64,000 bases of DNA from Euglena gracilis (Eukaryota > Euglenida > Euglenophyceae > Euglenales). Under the pieces are notes generated by a model, which searched no databases, had not been told where the DNA came from, and was given only the letters and a program-made list of their open reading frames with translations. The stretch is taken from the NCBI GenBank assembly GCA_039621445.1, contig CP154956.1, positions 94,864,406 to 94,928,405 of the forward strand. The letters run 5' to 3'. Made by a program: the position numbers and the translations under genes. Below are positions 23,898 to 37,100 of this stretch, piece by piece (positions within the stretch are counted from its first letter, which is position 1; each line of letters starts with the position of its first letter).

Positions 23898-26800
23898 ACA
23901 CGTAAATCACGTTAAAATCAAGTATATAAAAAATTTATTAGAAAATTTTTTTCTAAAAAGCACGGCTGCAATGATTTTGGTGTCTGCTTTCCAAGTTGGA
24001 GATGATGGCATATGCTCTGAAAGTGACATATTAGAATCAAAAGTAGTACAATTTTCTTCGTTTTTCCATCACCACTCTCATGTCTCCGCATTGTGGCTTC
24101 TTTCTGTTTTCCAAGTCAGAGATGATGGCATATGCTCTGAAAGTGACATATTGGCATCAAAGTAATACAATTTTCTTTTTTATTTCGCTTTTCTGCAAAA
24201 CCAGAAAATTTTTGACCCTGAAAAAAAATCACATTGAATCACGTAAAATCACGTAAAATCACGTACGGTATATTCGGTTCCGATCACGTTTTTTTTTAAA
24301 AAAAACCCTGGGAGGGGGTAACCCCTGATGATTTCCACAATATTTTTGAAAATTTTGAAATTTCTGAAATTTTTGATATTTCTTTTGTCTTGGCTGTCGG
24401 CCGGTGCACTGTCCGGTCCGGGTCTGGGGTCCGCGTCCGTCAGATCAAGGTGTTGTTACTCAAGCCGAAGGGCACCCCATCCATCCCCCAGGGAGGGGGG
24501 ATCCAGCCAGCCAGCAGAGTTTTTCCAGCCCCGAACCAGGGGTATTTTTTTTAAGGTGTAAATTTTCAAAAAAAAATTTGAATTTTTTAAGGTTTTTCGG
24601 TTTTATGAGACACTTTCAAAATTTTAAGGCATCTATTTTCCAAGGAAGTCCAAGGGCCATCACAGCATCCAATGAGGCCCGAAATCGAAAACGTCGAAAC
24701 CCCCCATTTTTTTTTGAGTTTGAGTGAATAGAGAATGTTCCAGCGATGCCAGAAATTATTCCCCCCCCCCGGAGTTGGCTTATTTTTGCTGAGTTTTTTT
24801 GCGACTTCATTTTCGGATCAAATTTCGAAATTTTGCCAAAATGATTTTTAAGGCTTTTTGAGGTTTTTTAAGGTTTTTCAGGCATTTTGGCCAAAAGTTT
24901 TAAATGGTGTTTTCAGTCAAATTTGGGGCCGAAAAAGTTCGGCACTTTGCGCCAAAAAAGAGGCCAAAAAAAACCCAGGCTGACTGGAGGCAGGGAAAAC
25001 CCTCCGGTCAGCCTGACTCCCCTCTCCCCTCAAGGAGTCCAAATTTGGAAAATCCCTGATCAAAATTATCCCCCTTGCCCCAGACCCCCCCATTGACGAG
25101 GTTTTTATTTATTTCCAGCTGCCCAAAGGACGGCTCGACGGAAATGGATTTTTGACGCAAGTAGGACGCAAAGGCTGGCCAGGGCAAATTTTGGGACAAG
25201 GAATTGATTTTTGGATAAGTGGCAGGTTTTTGAGCGTCCTTGCGATTTCGACCTTTTTAGAGCCCAGGTCGACCCCCAGGCAGGCCTAGTTTCAGCCCAG
25301 GGATATCCATGGGGGGGGTGTAAGCCAGCAGCTTTTTTTCAGCCAGCCCAAATTTTCTAGCCTCTGAGCTGGACCCCCTCCTGGGGGGTCACCAAGCGAC
25401 GCCATGTGTGTGTTTGTTGTGTGTGTGTGTGTGTGTGTGTTGTGTGTGGGTGGGTGGGTGGGTGGGTGGGTGGGTGTGTGTTGTGTGTGTTTGTGTGTGT
25501 GTGTTTGTTGTGTGTGTTTGTTGAGTGTGTGTGTGTGTGGACCCCCTGGGGGGGGGTTCGCTAAGCAATGCCCTGGTCCAGGTCTTGGACCCTGGCTGTC
25601 GTGCGCTGCCCGCGGTGCGCAGGAAGCTGGCCGTCTGCGTGGCGGTGGCTGGCCGGCCGGGCGGCGCGGAGGTGCAGCTGCTGGCGGTGCTGGGGCTGCT
25701 GGGGCTGGCGCTGCTGCTGCACGCGACGGTCGCCCCGTACGGTCGGCCTCCCCCCCCCCCCGCCCCTCCGCCGTGTGCCGTGGCGTTGGAATAGGGCCGG
25801 TGAATGGGGGACGACGGGGAGGCGGAACATTAAAGTGGAGAGCAAGCCTGAATCCCGATTTGCAAGAAAAATGTGCTATGACAGTGATTTACGCAAAATT
25901 CAGATACCCAAGCATGCTGTGCCTCTGCATGTATGTGCATACTCATGTATACATATTAAGAGGGATGTATTTGCACCTGCACACACACTCACGTGTGTGT
26001 GCGCACGCACGTGTGTGTGTGTGTGTGTCCGGTGTGTGTGTGTGTGTGTCCGTTGTGCGTGCAAATGATGTTCATATTCCCTCCCCCTTTTCGAAGCACC
26101 GGCTTTGTCTAAGCATCACCCCTCGTCTATTATTTCCATTATTATTTATGGGATCTGTTTTTCTGAACACTTTCTGATAAGATTGCGCCAAAAATGATCC
26201 ACAGAATCTCCAAAGTTTGATGTGATGCATCGTTGTGGCGTATGCTTTCAGGCATGTCATATTTCAGCGTGGTCCATGTACAGGCAGTCTCTTCTATTTC
26301 GGTGCAAAAAAATGCCGTATTTTTTCTGTTTTTCCTGCCTTTGATAAATATGTCCGTCGTTCTGTCTCGGCAGAGGACGATGACGACAACCAGATGGAGA
26401 CTTTCTCCTTGGGGTGCAGGCTATGGCTACGCCATTCGTTCCTGGGGGGAGGCAGGGATTATTTAAAGGTTGGATCCCCAGGAGGGAGAGAAGGGGGGGT
26501 GGAAGGTGTGTGTTCCGCTGGACCCCCCCCCTGGGGGTGGAGGGCCGGGCCAATTGGTTCCAATCAGAGGGGAATACCAATTGGCCAATCCCTCTATTTT
26601 CGACACAAGGCGCTATTTTTTTTATGGAACTCAAAATTGACCCCCAAAACGAGTTCCTCCTCCCCCTCCCCCGGTCGTAATAAAATTTCTGGACGGGGGG
26701 GTGGACGGTTTCCCCAATGTGTTTGTGGTGAACACTCCGCTGGTTCGGGGGCTCCATCCAAACGTAATTCTAAGGCCTGGCCCCCTAATACAACCCCCCA

Positions 26801-29800
26801 AACATAACCCCTCCTCCCCCCTGGGATCCGGCTTCGTGATCCTGGCTATAACCCCCCTGACAATATCCAAGGAGCGGATTTTTGGACTTGTTGCGACAAA
26901 CAATCAAAGAGCAAAGAGCAAGAGAAATATATTTATGTGGAACATACCCAATCATCATCAAATAGGGGGGGGGACTTTTATGGCATTTTAATAACACTCT
27001 TTCCGGCGCACAGCGCTGGAAGAAAATTTTGGCTATTTTTGGAGTTTTGCCCAAAATTCAAAAACTTTCCAGCTATAACCTCCCCCCCCCCAAATATAAC
27101 CCCACCAGCCCTGGATTTCGGGTGGAGAATAATAACCCTGGGGTTATGTTTGGGGGGGGGCAATGAGCGCCTGGCACTCGGCCTAGGAACTCAACGGTCG
27201 GCATTGCCACTGTTTTTTTTTTGGCAAGCTAAACCCGCTCCCCCAAATAACCTGGCGGGGCCCTTGCTCCTGGCGGTGGCCAAATAATTTGGCGGGGGCG
27301 CCAGGCAAGAAAAGATGGTTCCAGTAACTTGGCACCCCATTTTCAGGCAAAGCACCTTGCGATGCTGAAAAATGGGTCCAAATAACCTGGCAGGGGGGAA
27401 AGCCAAAAAGATGGTTCCAATAACTTGGCACCCCGCCAGGTTATTTGGGGAGGGGGGTTTAGTCCAAATCCCCTCCTCTTCTTCTTTTTCATGTGATATT
27501 TTGGTCAAATGAAAATGGGATGTTTAATTTGTTCTGAAAACCGCCTTGGCAATTTTTTTTTTCGATTTCAAAAGTTGTGCTTTTTTTGTTTTCTGTCTGT
27601 TTTTGCTTTTAGTTTTTTGTCATTTCTGCTTGGATTAATTTGAGCATCATATTTTGGCCCTGATTCTTCACCATCACCTTTTTTAAAATTTTTTGTCATT
27701 TTCCCTCAAAATTACAAAAATCATGTTTGGGGGTATTTTTGTTGCATCGGACACAAAATGCATAAGTTGAACGTCTTTTTTTTGCTTTTTTGCGTGTTGT
27801 TTTGCATGACCGTTTTCCAGAGCCGAAGTTCCATCCCCCCTCCCATCGTGCGGCGGTAGTGGCCTGACAGGGACCATCCTCCTGTCCAGCTGGCTGGCGC
27901 TGATGTACACGCAAGTGACGGACCTCCCCTCCACGGTGGCCATCTCTGTGGCCTTCCTGGTCCTCAACGTGCTCTGGCCGGGGCACGGCACACGGGTCCG
28001 GGAGTGTCGGGGGGCGGTTTCTCAAAAAAGAAAACACACAGAAGAGCCATGAAAAGGAGGAGGACAACAATACTGCCAAGTTCAGGGAGTGGACGCCCCC
28101 CCCCCCTTCCACACAATTGCCCAATGGCAGATGGGGAATTCAAAGTTGAAATACCTGTTTTATTTCAGCCCCCAAACGGTTGAGTATCCCCTCAACAAGA
28201 AAGCAACTCGGCGATTGGACAGGTGGTAGATGACAGATTCATTTTTGCTTTCTCAAATCAAAAATGCATCCCTCTCATAATATTAAACCCCACTGCCCTG
28301 GTCCCTCCACCCCACCGAGTTTTCGACAAGCAGGACATCGAAATTATGGATTTTCCACATGCAGAGCAGGCGCTCCACCACTGAGCTCACCCTTCCCAAT
28401 AGGTGCCCACCCCGTCCTAATTGCACTTGATAAGTCTCCCAGGGTCCGAAACTTCCTCCCTAAAGAAGGTGCACCCCATTGTTCCAATTTTAACCATTTT
28501 GGGCAATTTTGGGTCACTTTGAGTTACCCATGGCAAGTTTTGGCCAACTTTGGCGGATTTCGCTTCTCCTTTGATCGATTTTTTGACCAGCCAATTTTGC
28601 CCAGTTCTGGTGTATTTTTGGGGGGTGTACCGCTGAAGTAAGTGCACACCACCGACAGCCCGAAACTGCGTTCCTAAAAAGTCCATCCATGCACTTGTTG
28701 GAGGGGGGGCACCGAGTTTTCCCGACAACTGTGACAACTGCCTCCGTTTTTTTTTCCAGATTCTTTTAATTTTTTAATTCTTTTTTCATATTCCATCTTC
28801 GGCAAATCGTTTTCTGCTCCTGTTTGCCTTTTTTTAAAAAAAAAACTCTTGCACAAAACAGGCACTCTGCCACTGAGACACCGCCGGGGGCCGGGCTCCG
28901 CCGCCGCCTCCTTCTGTTCGTCTTCGCGGCCCGGGCCCACCACCGCGGGGTCCGGGCGGACGAGGACGCGGGGTTCCGCTCGCTGGCCTCGGCGTGGCGC
29001 GCCGTGGAGGGGGAGCTGCGGCGGCGGATGGAGGTGTGCGGGCCGTCAGCGGAGACCAGACAGCTCTGTTGGACCCATTCGTTAACCCCCTCGGGCACGA
29101 CTGGGCTCCTTTTCGGGCAAAAGCAACACCGCTCATTCGGCCCGACGACCATCCAACGGCACCCAAACAAGAGCCTGTCTTGAAACATCGATACCGTCCC
29201 CTACCCCCACCCCGCATGCAGTGGTTGACGACGGTGTGTTCTGCCGCAATTGGTTTGGGGGTGAGGTGTGGGAGGGTGCGCATATCGATGACCGTGCTGC
29301 GCTCTTTATTCCCGGCGGTTTTTTCCTTTGTGGAGGGGATTTTTCTCTGCCACATGCCTGTGAACGATGTATTGTGGTGCCTTGGGTAGCTTTTTTTGAA
29401 ATCCATTTGTTACATTTCCATTCAGGTTTGTGGTGTGTTGTTTTTCTGAAAGAAAAGGATTGTCATCATCTCATTATACAAGATAAAACACACAAATTCT
29501 TCGGCGACCATAGAACAGAAAAGTAAAATCCATCGCCAAAAATTTGACGTTTTCACGTGAAACGATAGATCCCATTTCCCATTTTCTTTTCTCACCCGAA
29601 CGACGATTGAATTTCTTCCCCGTTTCACATTTTTGGTCAAATTTCTTTTGGATTTCACAGTGGCCGGCCCCCCGGGGGGAGGGTAGTGACTGACTGGTTT
29701 TCCAAAAAAAAGTGAGTGGCTGTTTTTAGGAAGTGTGGAAGTGACCCCTCCCCCCCCGGGGGGGGGGGGCGGGGGTCGGTAAAAAAATTGTATGCTTCCA

Positions 29801-32800
29801 ACTGACCCCAACCCCATTTTTACCGACGGGTCAGGATGTTATTTTCGCCCGGGGGGGGGGGGGGGGGGGCTCCGTGGTGCAAATGGGGAAGTCGGTTTGA
29901 ATGGGTCATGGTACTCAGCTGGGGACAAGGCGATGGACATTCATCCTCTGCCCGGTTTGTTGTCCACCCCCAGCAAATAGCAGTCCATCTGTTGATATTT
30001 TGCCAAACGTAGACGCTACGGGGAGCTTTGTTGTTTATTTACTGTCATCTCCTTGCGCTTGTGTTGCCTTCGTACACTGGATTTCAGGGGGGGTCGGTAT
30101 CAGTCTGTTGTTTGAGGGTTTGCAGTACCCCCGGGGCGGCCGGACTGCAGCTAGTCCAAATTTGGCCAGCGGAAATCCAAGCAGACCCCCTCCCCGGGGG
30201 GGGTCTGCCACCAGGGCTAGCTAGGGGAATTTTTTTTCCAGTGACCGGCGCAAAGTGCCAAAATCTTTTCTCCCAAAACTGCCCAAAAAAGCCCATTTTG
30301 GGCCATCTTTGGATTTTCTGGTCCAAAATCAGCCGAAAATGCATTCATTTCTACCTCATTTCTACCTCATTTTTCACCAATTTCACTCATTTCCACCTCA
30401 GGTGGACCCCTGCCCCACCAGGGGGAGGGGCGGTTCAGCTGGTCCATTTTTCAGTGTCTAGCAAAATGGCTAGCCCCCCGGGGTCCTGAAGCAATATCCT
30501 GGTCGCTATAAATGGGGGTCGTTCTAAATGGGGGGGGGGGGCGTTTTCATCCATTTTTGGGCAAAAATGAAATTACCATTTTTTTCGAGAAATGGTTGGG
30601 GATCAGGCTGGATTTTCAGATGGACCAACCCCAGCCGGAGGGGGGGGGGGGGCACTCCAAGGCACTCAGGTCCGACCGACCCTGGGGGGGGGGACATGGG
30701 GCCCAAAACTGCCTGGGGCCTCAGCCAAGGTACTTCCGGCGCATTGGCGCCGGAAGCCCAGAACAGCCCATTTTTGGGCACTGTGTGACCCACGGCCAGG
30801 CAGCAGGGGGAGGACGTGCCTGTCTGTCGAAGTGCTGCAGGGCAGTCCGAGACCCCCCCCACCTCCTGGGGCTGGTAATATTCAGCCCGTTGGGGATCAA
30901 AGGAATGTCTGGCGACCTCAAGTGGCCATATTCTCGGGCAAGGTCTGGAGTATCAGGAACATAAAAAAAAAATTGGGCGACAGGACGTTCCCAGGGTGTA
31001 TGGCACGCTCTGGAGGCAATTGTTTTGAGAAAATGAAATTTTTTTCGAATCAAATCTGGGGACGAGGTGCAAACAAAAGGCTTTACATCAGATGATTTCT
31101 ATTATTTTTATTATATTTATAATTTTAGATCCATTTTTAATATATTAATATTTTACAATGCATTTTTTTTTACAATGCATTATTTGCATTATAAAAATTT
31201 TAATTAAAGTTTAATTAATTTAATTTTTACACGTTTTTACATTGGGATTTCCATATTTTTCTCATAGTTCTCAGCTTTGTGAAACCGGGACCCCAAAAAA
31301 TATTGAAAATGGAACATTCCATTTATTGCTGTTTTATCCTGTATTATTTGTGTCACGTTTCCTTTTTCTGAGAATCCATTGTGCCTCCGCACAACACCAC
31401 TGAACGTTGGGTTGGTGCGACTGGCAGAAGGGTACAGGGGTTCCACACAAGTGCCGAAAGGCGACCCCGGTCACGGTGATGTTTGTTCATTTCGTTTTGC
31501 CACTGCGTTGCAGGCGAGCCGGAAGGAGCAGCCTGAGCCCCTCGGCGAGACCCCGGCGGCCCCCGACTCCCCGACTTCCGGTGTGCGGGTGGCCGGCCCA
31601 CCTGCCTGTTGCCTGCAAACTTGGCGGCGGAGAGGGTCGGGGCAGGGATTTGTGTGGAGGTTCGGCCACAAATATATATCTATATATATCTATATAATAT
31701 CTCGAAGAATCACAACACAGCGCAAAAATGGAGCTTGAATGAAGTTGGGACCCGCCGGGCGAAGCCGGGCTGGGCCAAGAAGAAGTTTTCAGCACGAACC
31801 GCCGAAAATGTTGGGGAAAGGTGTCAAATAGAGCCGAAAATGGCATGTTTGGCAGGGATTTTGGGGTTTTACCTCCAAATTTTGGACTGGAGTCACACGC
31901 ACACAACCAGACCCCTTATCCCCAGCCCTCCGTACCATCCGGGCCATCTGCAACACATTTGTCCCCACGCCTCAGGAAGCTTTCCCGACCCTCCTCCGAA
32001 GGGCGTGGCTCGGCTGGCTCAGAGGCTACACATACCCCCGCAGCTGGTGGACTCCGTGGGGGTCGGGATTAGGTGTGTTCCGGGCGGTTTTGGTCAACTG
32101 GTTGTTTTTTTTTTACCGTCAGGCGGATTTGATGGCCTGAGATCGATCCGTTGGGGAAAAGGCAAAAGAAAAAGACTGCTACAAGTACAGCTGACAGCCA
32201 CCTAAACTGGATTTTCATTTCCAATCAGGTGCTTTTTTGAATTTTTGTTCCTGATCTTGTGGACATGTTGAAATTTCGAAACGAATGCAACACTCGCCAC
32301 CAAATTGCATTCTGGTATTTGGAGACAATGATTGAGTTTGTAAAAGATGGTTTTGCACCCCCTGCTACTCGTCCTCCCCCCCCCCTGAGCGTTGTGCTCA
32401 ATTTGTCCCCCGAACGGGGCTCCAATGCTTAATATTCCCCCTTTTTTCAAGGCAGCTGATTGGGCCACCCCCCCCCCCCCCGAAGTTGGCGAAAGGGGCT
32501 TGGAAATGCGGGGGTTGAGCTGGTGGGCAAAAAATATTGTTTTTGAAAGATAGTCAAAGGATGATTATCTTTGTATCCTGCAATCTGTTTCGCACAGAAG
32601 CACACGTGTTTGCTTGTGTGATTTGTTCTCTGGTATTTCTGACTGAAGCTGCTTTCGGTATAATTTGTTTCAATACAGTGCTATTTCTTGTCTGTTGCTT
32701 TTGGTCCCAAAACTGATGAAGAATCCATTTTTTCTTTCGTTCTTTGCTTCAGTGGACATTCTGCAGCTTGGGATAAGTTTGCCGAAGTCACTGACAAGGT

Positions 32801-34101
32801 TGTTGACGTCGCTGACACTTTTTTGGTGTGTTCATGTGCAGCATATGCTACGTTCTGCCTGCAATGCGTGGAAGTTCAGTTGTGATTTCTCCGCAATAAC
32901 TGGGTAATCAACCCTGCAGGCGTGCAAGTTTGCTACATATTTTTGCTTTTTTTTGCTTTTTGTTTGTTTGTTTCTTGTTGTTGTCACGCAACTTGTTTTT
33001 TTTGCATTTCTTTTCCTTCTGCATTCCTGGAGTTCCTGCAGTTTTTTTGCAATACTGTTTTTCAAGGCTGGTGCATGGCCACACAGGCGTCGAACGGGGT
33101 CCAAAATCAAGCACACAAAGCACAAAAAATAGCACCTGGACCTGGGGCACACCATGTACCTCCTGACCAAAGGGCTTCCCCATTCCTTGCCCAAAATGGT
33201 TACAAGCCGGTCCCTTCCAGACGATGCAGCTCAGTCAAACTGTGACAAAGACACGATGGTTTGCCTAGGTGCCCATAAGAAGGACATTTTTTTGTTCAGG
33301 TGTTCGGGTGGATAGACAATGCTCCAGTGATACCAGAATTCATTTTTTTCTTGGGGTTGGCTTGGTTTTGTTGAGATTTTGCGACTTCATTTTTTCGCTT
33401 GGTCAGAGAGCATTTTTCCAGAAATGTATTTTTTTCAGATTTTTAAGGGTTTTAAGGCATTTTCACCAAAACAAATTATTTTAAAAAAAATTAAAGGATT
33501 TTTCAGGGTTTTAAAGGCACCTTATCTATTTTTATATATTATGTATATTATATATTAAAAAAATATCACATATGGCATAAAGTCAGGCCCCCTTCCCCGG
33601 GTCAGGGGTGGGTAAGGGGTGGGTAAGGGGTGGGTAAGGGGTGGGTAAGGGGTGGGTAAGGGGTGGGTAAGGGGTGGGTAAGGGGTAAGGGGGTGGTAAG
33701 GGGGCTTCACTTTGTGCCATGACTCAAAAATATATATTATAAATACCTGGTTCCAACCCTTGGCATGCATCATATCGCTCAGGGTGAATTGGTCAATTGG
33801 CTAAATTTCTCTCTCTTGGGGGTTCTTCCGAAATTTAAGGTTTATTTGCTCATTCTTGTTGGAGAGGAGGGAGTGCAGGACACAAGGTCACGGGTACACT
33901 CTCTGCCGAACAGGAAAAGCAGAAGGAGCAGGGGCCAACCCTCAGTGGGATTTCCGATTCTGCAATACCGGGTGTGTGTGCGGCCACCAAAGTCTACCCA
34001 AATCCTCGGTGGTGAGGCCCCTCATATTCGGTTTAGCGGTGATGAAGTTTTGTCATTGTTGCGCTCGTGTGCACACACAGCCACCCACCCACCCACCCAC
34101 C

Positions 34102-34142
<41 letters not shown>

Positions 34143-37100
34143 CACACCACACCACACCACACCACACCACACCACACCACACCACACCACACCACACCAC
34201 ACCACACCACACCACACCACACCACAACCAACACAGCACACGCAAACACGAATGCATATATCGACTCGGGTCCAGGAATTTTATGCAAGGCAAAAATTGC
34301 AGCTTTTGACAACTGGCCCCTCTGGGGGGAGGGCGTTGTTAAACAAGGGGTGAGGTCCAGTTTCTTAAGCACAAGCTGATGAGGTTTCGACGGTATTTTT
34401 CAGTGCTCTCTGTTTTTTTAGGAGTAGGGTCAGTGTCACAACTGTCCTTACGAAAAGGTTTAGGGTTAGAGTTAGTCCAAAGTAAGGAAGTTAGGCCGAA
34501 TTAGGCCTCGATTTAGGCTAAATTCTGCCCAGATTTAGGCACACGTTGGGCCAAAATTGGCCTGCCCCTATCCCTTTCAATAAGCCCAAATCCGAACCCT
34601 ATTTCTGGGGTAGGAGATTTCACTTTTGTTGGGACATCTCAAGCAGACATCCAGTTGGTGTGTGTTTTCACCCAAAAATCTTTCTGTACATGATGTATTC
34701 GCCAAGAATGATTTTGTGTTCACCTGTGTTCACAAAGAAAGTCTTCACCCCCCCCAAAAAATGTCGAGAAGAAAATGAAAGTCCAATGAAAATGAAAGTT
34801 TGTCCACTCGGAAGGGTAGGCATTCTTTTGGGCATGAGTAAAAAATGGTTGAGACTGGTTGCAGTTTGGCCCAGGTCTTGGAAAGAGGGCCACCTGCGAC
34901 GACCTTGCCAGGGCGCGGCGTGCCGTTTTTCCCTTGCTTGAACCCAAAGTATTCTGGGGTTATGTCAAAGTTGGTAGCAAATGACAACCGAAAAAAATTT
35001 TGCTACGTTTCGAAGCTGCACTCAAGGGTTTTCAAATATTCGCTAACATCATGCTCAAATTTGCCCAACCCCCCCCTGTGTCATACAAGTGGGTGGTTCC
35101 GTTCTTTTCAAAAAAAGCATAACATAAGTTCGGTCGTTTATTTCGGCGTCGAAGGGGTGGTTTTTGAGGGGAGTCTAAAGAGCAAACCCGCATGCATCCG
35201 AACATTGCCCCCGACGGACAGAACCACGGCTCGCCCCACCAACACAACGGGTGGGGGCATCGGTCCGCCACCTTCTTCCCCAACCCCACTGCGGGGCTGT
35301 CCGCAGGGTGGTTCGGCGGGTCCCTCTCCCGGCTGGTCCTAAGCCCCGCGGCGGCCCTCCGCCCCGGAACCGAGAGCCCCGCGGGCGCTGAAGAGAGGCC
35401 AGGGCTCCCCCTGACCTGCGACTGGACCCTGTTGGCGAAGGCAGCTCACAGCTGCGTCGCCGGGCGGCAAATGTTGGCACGAAAGTGGGGTGTTTGCTGA
35501 CTGGGCAGGTTTGCCAGCTCGCGTGGTGCATGCAAGCAGGCACACTGTGCTTGAACACATGGCATCGCTTAAGCCGAACAGGACCCCACCATTGTGGGAA
35601 GGGGGGCTGCTCCAGCCTTAGACCCATTCAACGAGTTATATTTCTTTTCCAACCGCCCAAAGGACGGCTGGATAGTGACGAAAATTTGATTTTCACAGGT
35701 GCAAGCATTGACCAAAAATGAGCAAAAGTTAGTTAAATTAGGTTTGCCCAGCTCGTTGGGGTTCAGGTCCAGCAGGAGATCTCTTAGGGAGGGGGTGGCC
35801 CAAATTTTCCAGCCAGCTGTAGTTATCCAGCCTTTGAGCTGGATCCCTGCCCCCACCCTGGGGAGGGAGTAGTTAAGGAACATCTCTGCGATTTGGACAT
35901 TGAGGGTTTCAGGGGCTCAGGAAATGTGTGCGAATTTTCAGAAACATAACCAACAAAGTTGCCTTATGTTCCGCTTTTGTGCCACAAGACCGATTGCATA
36001 TATTTTCTCAGCGAATCCGATGTCAGATACAGATAGTCTGCAGTGGTTTGAGGGCCAACACTACGAACTGGTGGGGCTGGCCAACCAAGGAACGCTCTGA
36101 GTGCCTGTACCCCTAAGGACCCTGAAGGAAGGTGCTTGGAATTGGAAGCGTTTCGCACCGGAAAGACATCGACACACATCTGATCAAAACTCCCAAAAAC
36201 CCCAGGATGGCCCAGGGGTTTCCAGCCTGGGATGTTTTGGGCAAACCCCCTGAGACCCCTGAGCAGGCTTCCCCCCATCCCACCCTTTATACCGATCCCT
36301 CCCCATTTACACCCGCCGAAAAATCAAAAGAAATTCATTTATAACGACTCCCCCATTCACACCCCTGGAGAAAAAAGAAGATACCTTTTCATACCAAACC
36401 CCTCTCTTGCAGCCTCGCCGGGGGAGTGCCGCAAGGGGGGGATTGACATACGCAATTTTCCCCCAATTTTCCACAGTTTTCCACAATTTGCATAATTTTT
36501 CTGCATTTTCCGCAGTTTGCCTGCAATTTTCCCACAATTTCTTCGAAGGCCTCGATATCAACCCCCCCCCCCGGTGCCGCGTCGGACGTTGGGACGTCGG
36601 ACGTTGGGGCGGGAGCCCTGCCGCCATGCCCCGGCCCTCTCGCCCGCCCCCCTACGGCGTCTGCCGCCGCAGCTGACGGACATGGTGAGGGGTGGGGCCA
36701 GGTGTGTGCTATCACCACCGGACCAGGGGGGGGGGAGGTGCTTTGATGCTGAAGGGAGTTCATCTCGACCAGTGTTTGATTCAAGGTGAGGAGAGTCATA
36801 AAAAAAATCTCTTTTGCGTTTTTTTTGGGCACTGTGTATTTTTTATTTTTGCATCATTTCAGCTGTTGCTTTTTTTCCTTTTCTTATAAGCTCACATAAC
36901 ACAAAGATTTTTGATATTTTGGGGTCTGGGTGTACGAGCATAGATTGTAATTCCTCCCATGCAGAATCCTTTCCTCGTATGCATGCATTTTTCAGGCATT
37001 GTTGCATTTTTCTGCAACAATCCCTGAAAAAAGCCATGAATACCTTTTTCAGTTCTCCATGGACCGTCGCCTTGCCTTTGTCACAACACAGCTCTCCGTC

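Noticed and set aside
24536-24560. CAGGGGTATTTTTTTTAAGG as a family B terminus
   Set aside because: No matching opposite end or duplication was found within 600 bp, so it may be chance or a solo relic.
14081-33690. CRISPR array
   Set aside because: Direct repeats here are microsatellites, minisatellites or dispersed elements without regular unique spacers, and the DNA is eukaryotic.
33600-33693. G-rich tandem array as a telomere or interstitial telomere
   Set aside because: The 11-bp unit GGGTAAGGGGT matches no standard telomere repeat I know, and it is short and internal.
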